A stretch of 10,000 nucleotides of DNA from Penaeus vannamei (GCF_042767895.1 NC_091575.1:11753237-11763236); one strand, 5' to 3'; shown: positions 1 through 8,388, counted from the first letter of the stretch. Notes: a model not told the origin generated them from the letters alone. Numbers and translations are program-made.

Positions 1-290
1 GAACCAGATCATTTGTTAGTCATAACCGAAAGAAAAAGCCTATGATTATAGTCCTTCGCATGCTTCTTCGGCATCTCACACTGCACCACGTCAAACACTC
101 GGCGAGGGAGAAAGGGGAACGCCGCCATAGCGCTGACGGCGATCATTATGGGAGTTTGTGTTGATTAAGAGAAAGGAGATTCGGCGGAAGCGTTCGGTTG
201 CGATCCCGACCGCGCTGTGGGCTTCCCCGAGACCTCTCAGCGCGCTCATACCTGGCTAGATCAGATTAAGGTCTGGCATAAAGGGGAACC
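1..290. other. Unique non-repetitive DNA, no gene recognised
   Basis: This stretch has mixed composition, many CpG steps and no simple repeat. I see no convincing coding frame, RNA gene or transposon end. Its only suggestive context is that it lies directly upstream of a TATA-like box at 293-299, so it could be a promoter-proximal region. That is inference. Confidence 0.5.
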
Positions 291-454
291 AATATAAAAA
301 TTAGCCAAAAATACCGGCCAGCGTTTTTTCAGCCGAAGTGGACCATATTGAGAGGTTTGCTCCGGTTGCACGGCGGCGAGGCTATACGGCCGGCTCGTAT
401 GCACGTTGCAAGGGATTTTACAGGTGGTTATTGCTAATGGATTTAGTGGTAAGT
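291..454 (+). promoter_or_regulatory. Possible core promoter, short leader and splice donor
   Basis: TATAAAA lies at 293-299 and TTTTTCAGCC at 325-334, which resembles an arthropod initiator with A at 331. TATA to initiator is 38 bases, longer than the usual 30 or so, which weakens the call. An unusually good donor match, GTG followed by GTAAGT, has its GT at 449-450. An ATG at 437 would open a four-codon frame (M-D-L-V) running into that donor. An upstream ATG at 399 opens a 12-residue frame ending in TAA. One reading is a short first exon (about 331-448) of a + strand gene whose remaining exons lie elsewhere. Each element alone is expected by chance in 10 kb, so confidence is low. Confidence 0.15.
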
Positions 455-940
455 GGTCGACACTGCTGGCTTTAGAGGAAGTATAGGGCAGCGAATGCAT
501 CTTTAGAAGGGAGGAAAAAGGAGGAAAACGCAACAGCAGGCCCTTTTTCCCACTCAGTACAACTGTCACTTACGTTCGGGACACAAGGACCCGCTGCAGC
601 ACAGAGCGTCTCCGGGCGGCGAGGAGCCCAGCCTGAAGAATGCCTGCGGATCTGCGATTTTTCTCCTTTGCCGCAGTCCATCTTAGGACCCACTGCGTTC
701 CTGTCAGGGCTTATGACCCTTTCACTCCCACCGACTGGCCCTCGCCCCGACCCCCGGCCCCCTCCCCGCCCTCCGCCCGACCTGCCAGTCTTTGTTTCCT
801 CTATATTTTCCATTCTCAAACGCATTTTTCGCCCTCCAATATTATTCATGAAAATATTCAGAACTCGGGTTCGCGGTCGCCTCCGTCGTATGCGAGTCAT
901 TCAAACACTCAAGGGTTTTTGCTGTTGCAGTTTTTCGCGT
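455..940. other. Unique to moderately C-rich DNA, no gene recognised
   Basis: Mostly unique sequence with a C-rich stretch at about 725-790 (short runs of C separated by T, G or A). Frames are open on both strands here. The minus-strand frame at 472-900 would encode a short Gly/Arg run, but that run is simply the complement of the C-rich tract. No domain was recognised and no exon boundaries are convincing. Confidence 0.45.
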
Positions 941-969
941 GCGGTCCCTGGCGGTTTTTGCAGCAGCGC

Positions 970-1115
970 CGGTCCCATCAGTTGCAGCCCCTCCCTCCTC
1001 CCCTGCCCTCCCCCTGCCCCCTCCTCGGCCGACCCTGAGACCCAGCTCGCCCCTCCACTCCCTCCTCGCGCAGCCTCCTCCCCTCCGCACCCTTCCCCTC
1101 CGCCCCATGCAGTGG
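970..1115. repeat. C-rich polypyrimidine tract
   Basis: The + strand is dominated by C and T with runs such as CCTCCC and CCCTGCCC, interrupted by short GC steps. It is irregular rather than a clean tandem repeat. The minus strand carries several runs of three or more G. It belongs to a series of pyrimidine tracts that mostly sit on this strand (1416-1660, 4671-5690, 9355-9429). Confidence 0.6.
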
Positions 1116-1332
1116 TTTTTTACCCCTAGGGCAGTTCCCTCCTCCCCCCGCGGCCCTGCATCCATCCCTAGATTGGGGGATCAGGCAACGCTCCGCCGGT
1201 TACCTGTGCATCTTGTGGAGCCCGCCAGAGGAAAAGGGTCGCGCAGGGAGATAAAAATGCTCGATGAAAAACAGGGAGAGAGGTTCCGGTATGGGCTTTT
1301 GTTGTCGCGGCGGTGGGCAGCGTTGCAACGCA
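1116..1332. other. Unique spacer, no gene recognised
   Basis: Mixed-composition DNA between the C-rich tract and the CGG tract. No RNA gene, transposon end or convincing coding frame is seen. Confidence 0.45.
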
Positions 1333-1358
1333 CGGCGGCGGCGGCGGCAGCGGCGGCC
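1333..1358. repeat. Short imperfect CGG trinucleotide repeat
   Basis: Five CGG units are followed by a CAG variant and two further CGG units. On the + strand this gives Ala/Ala-rich or Arg-rich conceptual peptides depending on frame, which explains the poly-Ala and poly-Arg stretches in the overlapping ORFs. The tract is short and stable-looking. Confidence 0.85.
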
Positions 1359-1415
1359 ACGACGGCGTTGCAGGGGAAGAGATGAAGGGATAAAGGCCCC
1401 GCTGATATGCATCAG

Positions 1416-1660
1416 TCCCCCCTCTCCTTCCCTCCCTCCCCTGCCGTCCCGTCCTGTCCCTCCTTTTCCTCTTTCCCCTTCCTCCCCTCCCCTCTCCTCC
1501 CGTCCCCTACTCCCCTCCTACCCTCCCCATCCCTCACCTCCTCCTCTTCCTCTTCCCCTTCCTTCCCCTTCCCTGCCCTCCCGCCCTATCTCCCCCCCGC
1601 CCCCATACCGTACCCCCCACCCCCTGCTCCTCCCGTCCCTGGCCCCCTTCCCTTGTCCAC
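1416..1660. repeat. Long C/T polypyrimidine tract
   Basis: About 245 bases are almost entirely C and T, with only a few interrupting purines. Units such as CCCCTCC, CTTCCC and CTCCTC recur without a fixed period. Conceptual translations are Pro/Ser/Leu strings and are not proteins. Polypurine-polypyrimidine tracts of this length can adopt triplex (H-DNA) structure when mirror-symmetric segments are present. Confidence 0.9.
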
Positions 1661-1670
1661 CCCTGGCCGA

Positions 1671-1930
1671 GCTGGCCGCGTCAGGGCCGAATCCTCTCGT
1701 GGGACAGCTTCACATTTCCCCTTCCGCGTAACACCGCCTTCGTGACGCTGGCTGTGTTCGCCGCTTGTATTACAGCTGCGTCAGGCGGGTTTTTCTCCTC
1801 GGCGTCGCTGATGGATGTGCCTCGCGGCCGCCGCCTTCTTGTGGCGAGGATGCGCCTATTGATTGCGCGAGGTGTCGCCCCACGCCTGCTTGCGGGCTTT
1901 TAATGGAGGCCCCCAAGTGTACTTTTTTAT
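1671..1930. other. Unique GC-moderate spacer, no gene recognised
   Basis: Non-repetitive DNA with scattered CpG between the pyrimidine tract and the AT array. It includes a NotI-type GCGGCCGC near 1824. I see no RNA gene or convincing exon. Confidence 0.5.
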
Positions 1931-1966
1931 CAGTACTTTATATATCTATATCTTTTATATACATAC

Positions 1967-2025
<59 letters not shown>

Positions 2026-2067
2026 CATATATGAAAAAATATATATATATATATATGATTATATATA

Positions 2068-2158
<91 letters not shown>
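1931..2158. repeat. (AT)n microsatellite, interrupted
   Basis: The array starts as irregular TATATCTATATC. It becomes a pure TA run at 1968-2019, is broken by a short CATGTACATATATGAAAAA segment, and continues at 2039-2158 with isolated G interruptions at 2057, 2069, 2113 and 2125 among others. It is the first part of a compound array running into GT and then AC. The Tyr-Ile conceptual peptides in all frames are artefacts of this repeat. Confidence 0.97.
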
Positions 2159-2162
<4 letters not shown>

Positions 2163-2165
2163 AAA

Positions 2166-2178
2166 TGTGTGTGTGTGT

Positions 2179-2234
<56 letters not shown>
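2166..2234. repeat. (GT)n microsatellite
   Basis: GT/TG repeat over 69 bases with an A interruption near 2183 and a TTT interruption at 2216-2218. It joins directly to the upstream AT array and faces an AC array (2241-2264) across a six-base spacer. The GT and AC arms are therefore an inverted repeat able to fold into a hairpin. Alternating purine-pyrimidine DNA of this length is also a known Z-DNA former. Confidence 0.97.
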
Positions 2235-2240
2235 ACATAA

Positions 2241-2308
2241 ACACGCACACACACACCCACACATATATATAATATACAAACACACACAAACAAACAAACA
2301 AACACACG
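2241..2308. repeat. (AC)n then (AAAC)n microsatellite
   Basis: An AC-rich segment with single G and C interruptions (2241-2264) is followed by a short ATATATA patch. It then passes into CACACAAACAAACAAACAAACACACGCGC, with the AAAC unit at about 2286-2302. This is the 3' end of the compound array that begins at 1931. Confidence 0.93.
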
Positions 2309-2339
2309 CGCAAAGAAAAAAAATAAGAGAAAAAAAATA

Positions 2340-2570
2340 CGAGGGGAGGAGAGAGTACACCCGGGCGCCCATACTTACATCTCATATGTTTAGCCGCACA
2401 TTTTCGTCGTCGGCAGAAAACGAGATCGTCCATAAGGGAAGGTATCGAGAACCGTGCGTTCCTCATGAATATTCCAGGTCGTTCCGAAGCTCCCGTGCGA
2501 GAGATAACGTGACTGTGTGTATCTGACCTCTCCGTCGGGTAAGCGAGGCGCGCGTATAGTAAGCTTACGT
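2340..2570. other. Unique spacer, no gene recognised
   Basis: Non-repetitive DNA of mixed composition following a short A-rich patch (2315-2338). No RNA gene, transposon end or convincing exon is visible. Confidence 0.5.
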
Positions 2571-3139
2571 GTTTTGTCTTCTGAAGGTTCTTTGCTATAG
2601 AGTTAGAAAAACGTTTTTTTGTTTCTTTTTCTTCTTCATCCTTTTCTTCTGTTTTGGTGTTTGTAACTCATCAGCTGATGAAAATAAAGGGGAAAATGAA
2701 TGCAAATGTTGGGGTAAAAGTGATAGAAAAAAAGAAAAGAATATAAAGTATAGATGTATAGGATGGAATCGAATTGGATCGCATAGCGGAGAGTTTATTC
2801 GGTGGTTCCTGGTTGTGAGTCATCCGCACGAAAGGAATCTCCGATGCTCTTTTTTTTACGTTTTATTTTTATTGTTTTTTTCTCGAATTCTTTCGGACTT
2901 TATTAGAAAAAAATCGTCTGTATGAACGGGGGATTTCTTTTGGAATTGAGTTTATTTGGAAATTTGGCGGTTATTGTTATCATAAGAATTATTCTAGAGG
3001 TAATAATGGTAGAGGTGGCTTTATTATGATTATAAGGATTAGAAATAATGGAATGTAAATAGATGTAATATTTGGTTTACTCATAAAGTTAATAGTTGCG
3101 AATTATGATTTTGCTCCTACTAAAAATGACAATAAAAAG
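2571..3139. other. T-rich and AT-rich spacer with a 14-base palindrome
   Basis: The + strand carries T runs at 2610-2650 and 2850-2882 and is generally AT-rich. TCATCAGCTGATGA at 2668-2681 is a perfect 14-base palindrome containing the E-box core CAGCTG. An AATAAA hexamer lies at 2683-2688, but there is no associated gene. Toward 3000-3139 the sequence grades into the ATT/GAT composition of the next region. No gene was recognised. Confidence 0.5.
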
Positions 3140-3678
3140 AGTAGGTTTATTATTATTATTATTGCTATTTCTGATGTGATAAGTATTGTAAGTGCCATTG
3201 TTTTGGTTAATATTTGTATATCAAAAATGATAATGATAAACAAGAATAAAAATTTTAACAGTTTGTAATTGGATATGATAATAAGTAGTAATAATAATAA
3301 CAACAGCGATAAGGATAATAGTAATAATGAGGATAATGGTGATGTTTATGACAGTAATATTAATGATGGTGATGATAATAATAATGATGGCAGTGAAGAT
3401 AGAAATGATAAAAACAATGATAATGATAGTAATGATGATATGATGAATATTAATGATAAAAGTTATGATGAAAATAGTCATAACAATAATGATAATAATA
3501 AGATAATAAGAAGTAATAATACTAATACTAACAATAGTAATAATAGTATAATAACAATAATAACAGTAATTACAATAATAATGACAATGATAATGATAAT
3601 AGTAATAAGAATAATAACGATTATAATGGTAATAATGACGATGATAATATTGATAATTATAATTATTTGAATAATAAT

Positions 3679-3738
3679 GATAATACTAATGATTATGATA
3701 ATAATTATGATAATACTAATGATTATGATAATAATTAT
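3679..3738. repeat. 30-base tandem duplication, two perfect copies
   Basis: A 30-base unit occupies 3679-3708 and is repeated without mismatch at 3709-3738. It begins GATAATACTAATGATTATG. The surrounding triplet field is heavily mutated, so identity of the two copies points to a recent duplication by slippage or unequal exchange. Confidence 0.9.
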
Positions 3739-3821
3739 GATAATAATAATTAAAATATAATAACAATGATAATTATAATAACGATAATACTACTTCTACT
3801 ACTAATAATAGCAATAATAAG

Positions 3822-3850
3822 ATCATTATTATTGTTATAATAATAATGAT
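3822..3850. repeat. Perfect 12-base-pair hairpin
   Basis: ATCATTATTATT (3822-3833) and AATAATAATGAT (3839-3850) are exact reverse complements around the five-base loop GTTAT. It lies at the switch point where the triplet field changes strand orientation. The stem is AT-only apart from one G-C pair, so it would be weak as RNA but plausible as a cruciform in supercoiled DNA. Confidence 0.85.
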
Positions 3851-3851
3851 A

Positions 3852-3883
3852 ATTATTATTATTATAATGATAATAATAATAAT
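3852..3883. repeat. Perfect 14-base-pair AT hairpin
   Basis: Positions 3852-3865 (A then TTATTATTATTAT) pair exactly with 3870-3883 around the loop AATG. It follows the hairpin at 3822-3850 after a single base, giving two tandem fold-backs in 62 bases. Both arise where ATT and AAT triplet runs meet head to head. Confidence 0.85.
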
Positions 3884-4040
3884 AATAATACCTATAATGA
3901 TAAAAAAGATAATTATGATAATAGTGTTATTTCTACTAATAATAATAACAATATGGTTATCATTTTTATTATTATCATAATCATTACGATCATCATTTCT
4001 ATTATTATCATCACTATTAATGATAATAACGATCAGAGAA

Positions 4041-4058
4041 AGACAGACAGACAGACAG
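4041..4058. repeat. (AGAC)n tetranucleotide repeat
   Basis: Four and a half AGAC units adjoin the end of the triplet field. This is a short array typical of a microsatellite cluster edge. Confidence 0.9.
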
Positions 4059-4488
4059 AAACGGAGTGCAAAACCCTCCCTAAATAAGCTAAACACCCCC
4101 CCCCCTCCTCCACCCCGACGGAGGCTCCCAAAGACAGCCGTCGGAGCGTCTGTTCCCTTCGCAAAGGCCGAAACCAACAACCAACCAATCATTAAGCAAT
4201 ATCACATTATTGAACCTTTTCACGACGAATCACGCGAGGTTCACGGGATTTTGCTCCTTCCGTCCCCTTGGCGAAGCGGTCGGGATTCCCTTGCCCCGGA
4301 TCCAGTTGCTTATGTCAGACGGAGAGAGAAGGATAAAATGCCAGTAATCTCCCAGATGTAATATTCGCCTTGTGTTCAGATGAATATTTCATGATAATTT
4401 TGATGAATGGTGTCTCCTCCTCCTCCCTCTCCCTCTCCCCCCTTGCTCTTTTTCGGGTTTTTCTTATTTTCGAAAAGGAAAGGTTGGA

Positions 4489-4490
<2 letters not shown>
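4059..4490. other. Unique spacer with a C10 run, no gene recognised
   Basis: Mixed-composition DNA. It holds a run of ten C at 4096-4105, followed by CTCCTCCACCCC, and a short CTC/CCT patch near 4411-4442. No convincing exon or RNA gene is present, and the small frames here show no recognisable domain. Confidence 0.5.

Positions 4491-4550
<60 letters not shown>
4491..4550. repeat. Perfect (AT)30 microsatellite
   Basis: Thirty uninterrupted AT units are bounded by GGAGG upstream and TGTTGCG downstream. The lack of any interruption suggests an actively mutating locus. It is self-complementary and can extrude as a cruciform. The poly Tyr-Ile frames across it are artefacts. Confidence 0.98.
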
Positions 4551-4555
<5 letters not shown>

Positions 4556-4670
4556 CGTACGCGCTCATGTGACTCAACCCAATAGGCCTCCTCGTAGAAT
4601 CCTTGATTTAGTGAGGGTGTGGCGTGGTAGAATTGGGTTTGCCTCCCTATAGCTGCAATATTGCAACAAT

Positions 4671-4885
4671 TCTCCCTCCCCCCTCCCCCCCCCTCCGTCC
4701 CCTTATCCCTCTACTCTGCTGCACTTCTCTGGATCACTGCCCCCCCCTCCTACCCCATACCCCCACCCGACACTCCCCTCTCCCCCTTCCCTCCTCCCCT
4801 GCCCTACCCCCCGCGCACATTCTCTTTCCCCTATCTTTATTCCCGCCGTTCTCAACCCCCACTCTCCTTCCCATGATCTTGGTGT
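4671..4885. repeat. C-rich polypyrimidine tract
   Basis: The + strand is almost all C and T, with C runs up to about nine (4679-4692 region) and few purines. It is the first segment of roughly 1 kb of pyrimidine-biased + strand that continues through the CT array to about 5690. A long frame from 4624 to 5733 exists only because pyrimidine codons cannot be stops. Confidence 0.9.
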
Positions 4886-4898
4886 GGGGTTTCATGCA

Positions 4899-5039
<141 letters not shown>

Positions 5040-5170
5040 GTGTTCTTTCTTTCTCCCTAGCTTTGGCCATTTTTTAGGAATATATTTCTTTCCATCTTTT
5101 ATTACTTGTTTGTTTGTTTGTTTTTCTATTTCTTTATTTGATGTCGTGTTAAATCACTGGATTTCTCCCC
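5040..5170. repeat. T-rich spacer with short (GTTT)n
   Basis: Mostly T-rich DNA between the CT array and the next pyrimidine tract. GTTT units run at about 5108-5123. This unit recurs near the right end of the window (9759-9785 and 9874-9895). No gene is seen. Confidence 0.7.
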
Positions 5171-5690
5171 TTCTCCCCTTCCTCCATGCTTTCGCTTTTT
5201 CAGTCTCTCTTCTCTCCCTCTTCTTTCCTCTCCCTTCCATTCTCATTCAGTCCTTTTCTCTTTCCCCCAGACTCCGATTCCCCCTTCCTCCCCTTATTTT
5301 CATCTGGTCTCTCCTCCCCCTCCTTTTCCCCCGTTTCCTTCCTTCCTCCCCTCTCTTTCCTCTTCCCTCCACTCTCCTTTCGTTTCTCCCCTCCCCCTCA
5401 CCCCGCCTTTCCTTCCTTCCTTCCTCCCCTCTCTTTCCTCCCTCCTCCTCACTCCTCCCCAGTCCCTCTTTCCCCCCTCCCCCATCCCTCGTTCCATCTC
5501 CCCCCTTCCTTACCCCTTCTCTCTCCACTTCCCTCCTCCCCTCTCTCTCCCCATACCTCCGCCCACGTCTCCCCCCCCCCTTTCCCCTTCTCTCTCCCCT
5601 CCCTTCCTCCCTTGTCTCTCCATCTCTCCTCCCCCCCTCTCCCCCCGTCCCCTTTCCCCTCGCCCGCTCCCCTCGCCCGCCCGTGGTCCC
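5171..5690. repeat. C/T polypyrimidine tract about 520 bases long
   Basis: Irregular mixtures of CCTTCC, CTCTCC, TCCCC and CCTTCCTTCC with very few purines. CTTC/CCTT units are locally tandem near 5407-5425. Near the right edge the 12-base unit CCCCTCGCCCGC is duplicated at 5656-5667 and 5669-5680. Conceptual peptides are Ser/Pro/Leu/Phe on one strand and Gly/Glu/Arg on the other, and are not proteins. Confidence 0.92.
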
Positions 5691-5902
5691 CGCCCCGGGC
5701 TTTCCAACCCGGGTTATGAACTGGCCTCACTAAATAAAGACTCTGGATAAACAACTTTCAAGGGATTTCTGTCATTTTTTCCAGCTCCCGGTCCACTTAT
5801 TAATTTGCTTACAGACGTCGATATGTGTGACTGACTATGGCGCCGTATTGCAAAATGGGACAGGAAATATTTCGTAATGAGGGTAATAATCAGACGAGGT
5901 TC
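5691..5902. other. Unique spacer with two CCCGGG palindromes and AATAAA
   Basis: CCCGGG occurs at 5694-5699 and 5708-5713, the second inside the 10-base palindrome AACCCGGGTT (5706-5715). The two copies could pair across an eight-base loop. An AATAAA hexamer follows at 5733-5738, but there is no gene to attach it to. The rest to about 5902 is unremarkable unique DNA. Confidence 0.5.
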
Positions 5903-6045
5903 GGGGGGAGGGAGGGAGGGAGGGAGGTGAGGGGGAAGGGGGAGGGGGTGAAGCTTGGGAAGGGGGAAGGAGGAGGGGGTGAGGCTTGGGAAGGGGGAAG
6001 GCGGTGCGAGGGGTGAGGGGGGTGGGAGGGGGTTTAGGAGCGAGC
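5903..6045. repeat. G-rich tract with 31-base tandem repeat, G-quadruplex potential
   Basis: The + strand carries G6, then five successive AGGG-type steps at 5903-5926, which meets the usual quadruplex pattern of four G3 tracts with short loops. A 31-base unit follows at 5931-5961 and 5962-5992 with two mismatches (unit positions 10 and 22), and a third copy begins at 5993 and breaks off near 6001. Each unit contains GGGGGTGA and CTTGGGAA. G runs continue to about 6034. This is the strand-reversed counterpart of the C-rich tract ending at 5690. Confidence 0.88.
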
Positions 6046-6108
6046 AGGAAGGATAGTGTAGGAGTGGGAGGAATGAGAGGAATGGTTTAGAAATAGACGT
6101 ACAGTCAT

Positions 6109-6259
<151 letters not shown>

Positions 6260-6317
6260 ACATACATATATACATACATACACATGTGTACAAATATGTG
6301 TATGAAGGTGCACGTGG

Positions 6318-6346
6318 ACGCGCACGCGCGTGTGTGTGTGTGTGTG
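6318..6346. repeat. Alternating purine-pyrimidine CG/CA/GT segment
   Basis: ACGCGCACGCGCG is followed by TGTGTGTGTGTGTG, a near-continuous alternation of purine and pyrimidine. Mixed CG and CA/TG steps are the strongest known sequence type for Z-DNA. The segment is short and lies just past the AC/AT array. Confidence 0.8.
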
Positions 6347-6359
6347 GGTGATTTGGAGA

Positions 6360-6756
6360 ATACCTAAATTCTGAAATCACCGTTAAAAACATCTTTACAG
6401 AATAAGCTTGTGTGTTTCTTTGGTTCGAGTGCAGGGGCGAGCGACCAAGCGGATGCGAGGAGGGGAAGTAGGGGAAGATGAGAGGAGGGGTAGGGGGGAG
6501 GGGGCTGCATGAATCGGAAAGGGGCGGGGTTAAAGGGAGAGAGAGAGGAGGGAGGGTTCTGCATGATGGCGATGCATGGCCGGCCAGACGTAGAGCTACT
6601 ACTCAGATGGACGAGATAAACAGATGGTCTCATGAATTTGCATATGCACGCGGACGCACACGTGTTCAGCTTCACGTGCAGAATTGTTCACACATTTACG
6701 CATATTGTACGCTGATTGCTCGGTGTAAATTAATGTTGATTTACTATATATTGCGT
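6360..6756. other. Unique spacer with purine-rich patch, no gene recognised
   Basis: The patch at about 6455-6560 is G/A-rich (AGGGGAAG, GAGAGAGAG). The rest is mixed. Frames are open in both directions over short distances but show no recognisable domain. Confidence 0.5.
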
Positions 6757-6758
6757 AT

Positions 6759-6792
<34 letters not shown>

Positions 6793-6799
6793 TATATAA

Positions 6800-6848
<49 letters not shown>

Positions 6849-6896
6849 TACATATATACATATATACATATATATATATATATGTATATAAATATT

Positions 6897-6958
<62 letters not shown>
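6757..6958. repeat. (AT)n array with an internal 8-base higher-order repeat
   Basis: AT repeat with G and A interruptions. At 6841-6872 the unit TACATATA recurs four times with C at 6843, 6851, 6859 and 6867. A final pure block occupies about 6902-6957. This begins a 570-base compound array extending to 7330. Confidence 0.96.
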
Positions 6959-6963
<5 letters not shown>

Positions 6964-6972
6964 GTGTACTTA

Positions 6973-6995
6973 TGTGTGTGTGTGTGTGTGTGTGT
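6973..6995. repeat. (TG)11 microsatellite
   Basis: A short uninterrupted TG run is followed by a segment in which TATGCATGTA occurs twice (6995-7004 and 7009-7018). It faces the AC array at 7028-7103 and can fold back on it. Confidence 0.95.
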
Positions 6996-7025
6996 ATGCA
7001 TGTAAGTATATGCATGTATATATAT

Positions 7026-7185
<160 letters not shown>

Positions 7186-7189
7186 GATA

Positions 7190-7330
<141 letters not shown>

Positions 7331-7340
7331 GTACATGTAC

Positions 7341-7545
7341 ACATCACACCAACCCAAGGCAGTCACAGTCTCTGGTCGGTCGTCCATCAAACTTTAAGTA
7401 TCTCATCATAATGCAGATCAAACTTAATTTCATTCTGGCTCTTACTTTCCTCCTCTGACTTTATGCATATGAGAAATATAACACATTCACGGCAAAAGAA
7501 TCGCCAATTTTTTGCACCGACGTCTCAGAGACAAAAACAAAAATG
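7341..7545. other. Unique AT-moderate spacer, no gene recognised
   Basis: Non-repetitive DNA after the large compound array. Two related strings beginning ATCAAACTT occur near 7386 and 7418. No RNA gene or convincing exon is seen. Confidence 0.5.
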
Positions 7546-7570
7546 TCATAAAAGGAAGTCTCCCTCGGTC

Positions 7571-7605
7571 CCCTCCACCCCCACCCCCTTCCCCCCCTCC
7601 CCTTG
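7571..7605. repeat. Short C-rich tract
   Basis: C runs of three to seven separated by single T or A. On the minus strand this gives Gly/Glu/Val-rich conceptual peptide at the end of the frame described for 7546-8967 and should not be counted as coding evidence. Confidence 0.8.
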
Positions 7606-8039
7606 AATCATTCGGAGATCTTTCAGTCTTTTCTCAGACTTACGACTATCATCTTTCGGAGCGACTTTTTTAGACTTTTTGGAGACGAGAGCATCACAGA
7701 CTCCGCAAGTGGACCGCAGGAGTGAGAAGGAAGGCTCTCGAAACGCCGTAAGATCCGCTTTCAAAATACCGACTCGCATCACATGAAGATCCCACGCTTC
7801 CTCTTCAGGGGAGCTTGATGGACGCTGCCCCTCTTCCCCTTCCCGACCCCCCGCTCTCCTCTCCTCTGCCCATGTCACGGTCCCCACTCGGGACGCCTCG
7901 TGTATTTCCCTTCTTAGATCACCCAGAACTCATCGTCAGGGTCCTTTCAGGAACTCTTCATCAGCTCGAAGTAGTCCATACACTTCACACTCAGAGAGTC
8001 TGCTTCTCTCACACGCGGCCCCATTCAAAACACCTTATC

Positions 8040-8107
8040 ACCCCCTCCTCTCCCCTTCCCCTCTCTCCTCCTCTCTCCTCCTCCTCCTCCTCCTCCTCCT
8101 CCTCCCC
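8040..8107. repeat. (CTC)n trinucleotide repeat
   Basis: An irregular CCCTCC/TCTCC lead-in is followed by a run of about nine TCC units at roughly 8077-8106. It ends in CCCCAGG, which coincidentally resembles a splice acceptor (AG at 8108-8109). The poly-Ser frame on + and poly-Glu frame on - are repeat artefacts. Confidence 0.93.
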
Positions 8108-8388
8108 AGGCCAGCCTCCGTCCCATCCCGCCCGGTCCACCCCGCCCAAGATCACTTTTATAGATATTCTTCCTGCCAAAAGACCGTTCCGTGTACTTCC
8201 CGTTCGGCCCTGGTCCTTCTCCTCACGTCCCTCCGCAGAGCGTCTCACACTCCCCTCTCAGACGTCAGATTCTCATCATGTTTCAGACCAAAGCTAATTC
8301 GATTTCGCCTCACTTGGCCCGGCTCAATCATGGTGGGCTGGCGGTTGGCGATTGTAGCGGCGGTCCCATCCATTGGACGGCCAACAAG

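Larger units (their letters stand above)
3140..4032. repeat. Degenerate AAT/GAT trinucleotide field
   Basis: Almost 900 bases consist of AAT, GAT, AGT and AAC-like triplets with mutations. From about 3270 to 3770 the + strand reads mainly AAT/GAT and is very poor in C. From about 3950 to 4020 it reads mainly ATT/ATC, the reverse complement. Between these lies a mixed switch zone. The Asn/Asp-rich frame at 3269-3670 and the Ile-rich frames on the other strand are direct consequences of the triplet period and are not genes. The degeneracy implies an old expanded array. Confidence 0.93.

Noticed and set aside
261..569. Minus-strand frame of 102 residues in unique DNA
   Set aside because: The composition is ordinary, but there is no recognisable domain, no clear start context and no splice signals. 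A frame of this length is unremarkable in 10 kb.
472..900. Minus-strand frame with a Gly/Arg run resembling an RGG box
   Set aside because: The Gly/Arg run is the complement of a C-rich tract. Plus-strand frames are equally open, and no RNA-binding domain or exon boundary accompanies it.
1931..2308. Possible CRISPR-like or satellite repeat array
   Set aside because: Units are two to four bases with no spacers. This is a microsatellite.
3269..3670. Asn/Asp-rich frame of 133 residues
   Set aside because: It is a direct reading of the AAT/GAT triplet repeat and switches to Ile-rich when the triplet phase slips. No non-repeat domain.
5733..5738. AATAAA polyadenylation hexamer (another at 2683-2688)
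   Set aside because: No upstream coding sequence or convincing downstream GT-rich element can be tied to either. The hexamer is common by chance in AT-rich DNA.
8100..8112. Splice-acceptor look-alike after the CTC repeat
   Set aside because: Any pyrimidine microsatellite ending in CAGG mimics an acceptor. The sequence after it shows no sustained coding frame of recognisable type.
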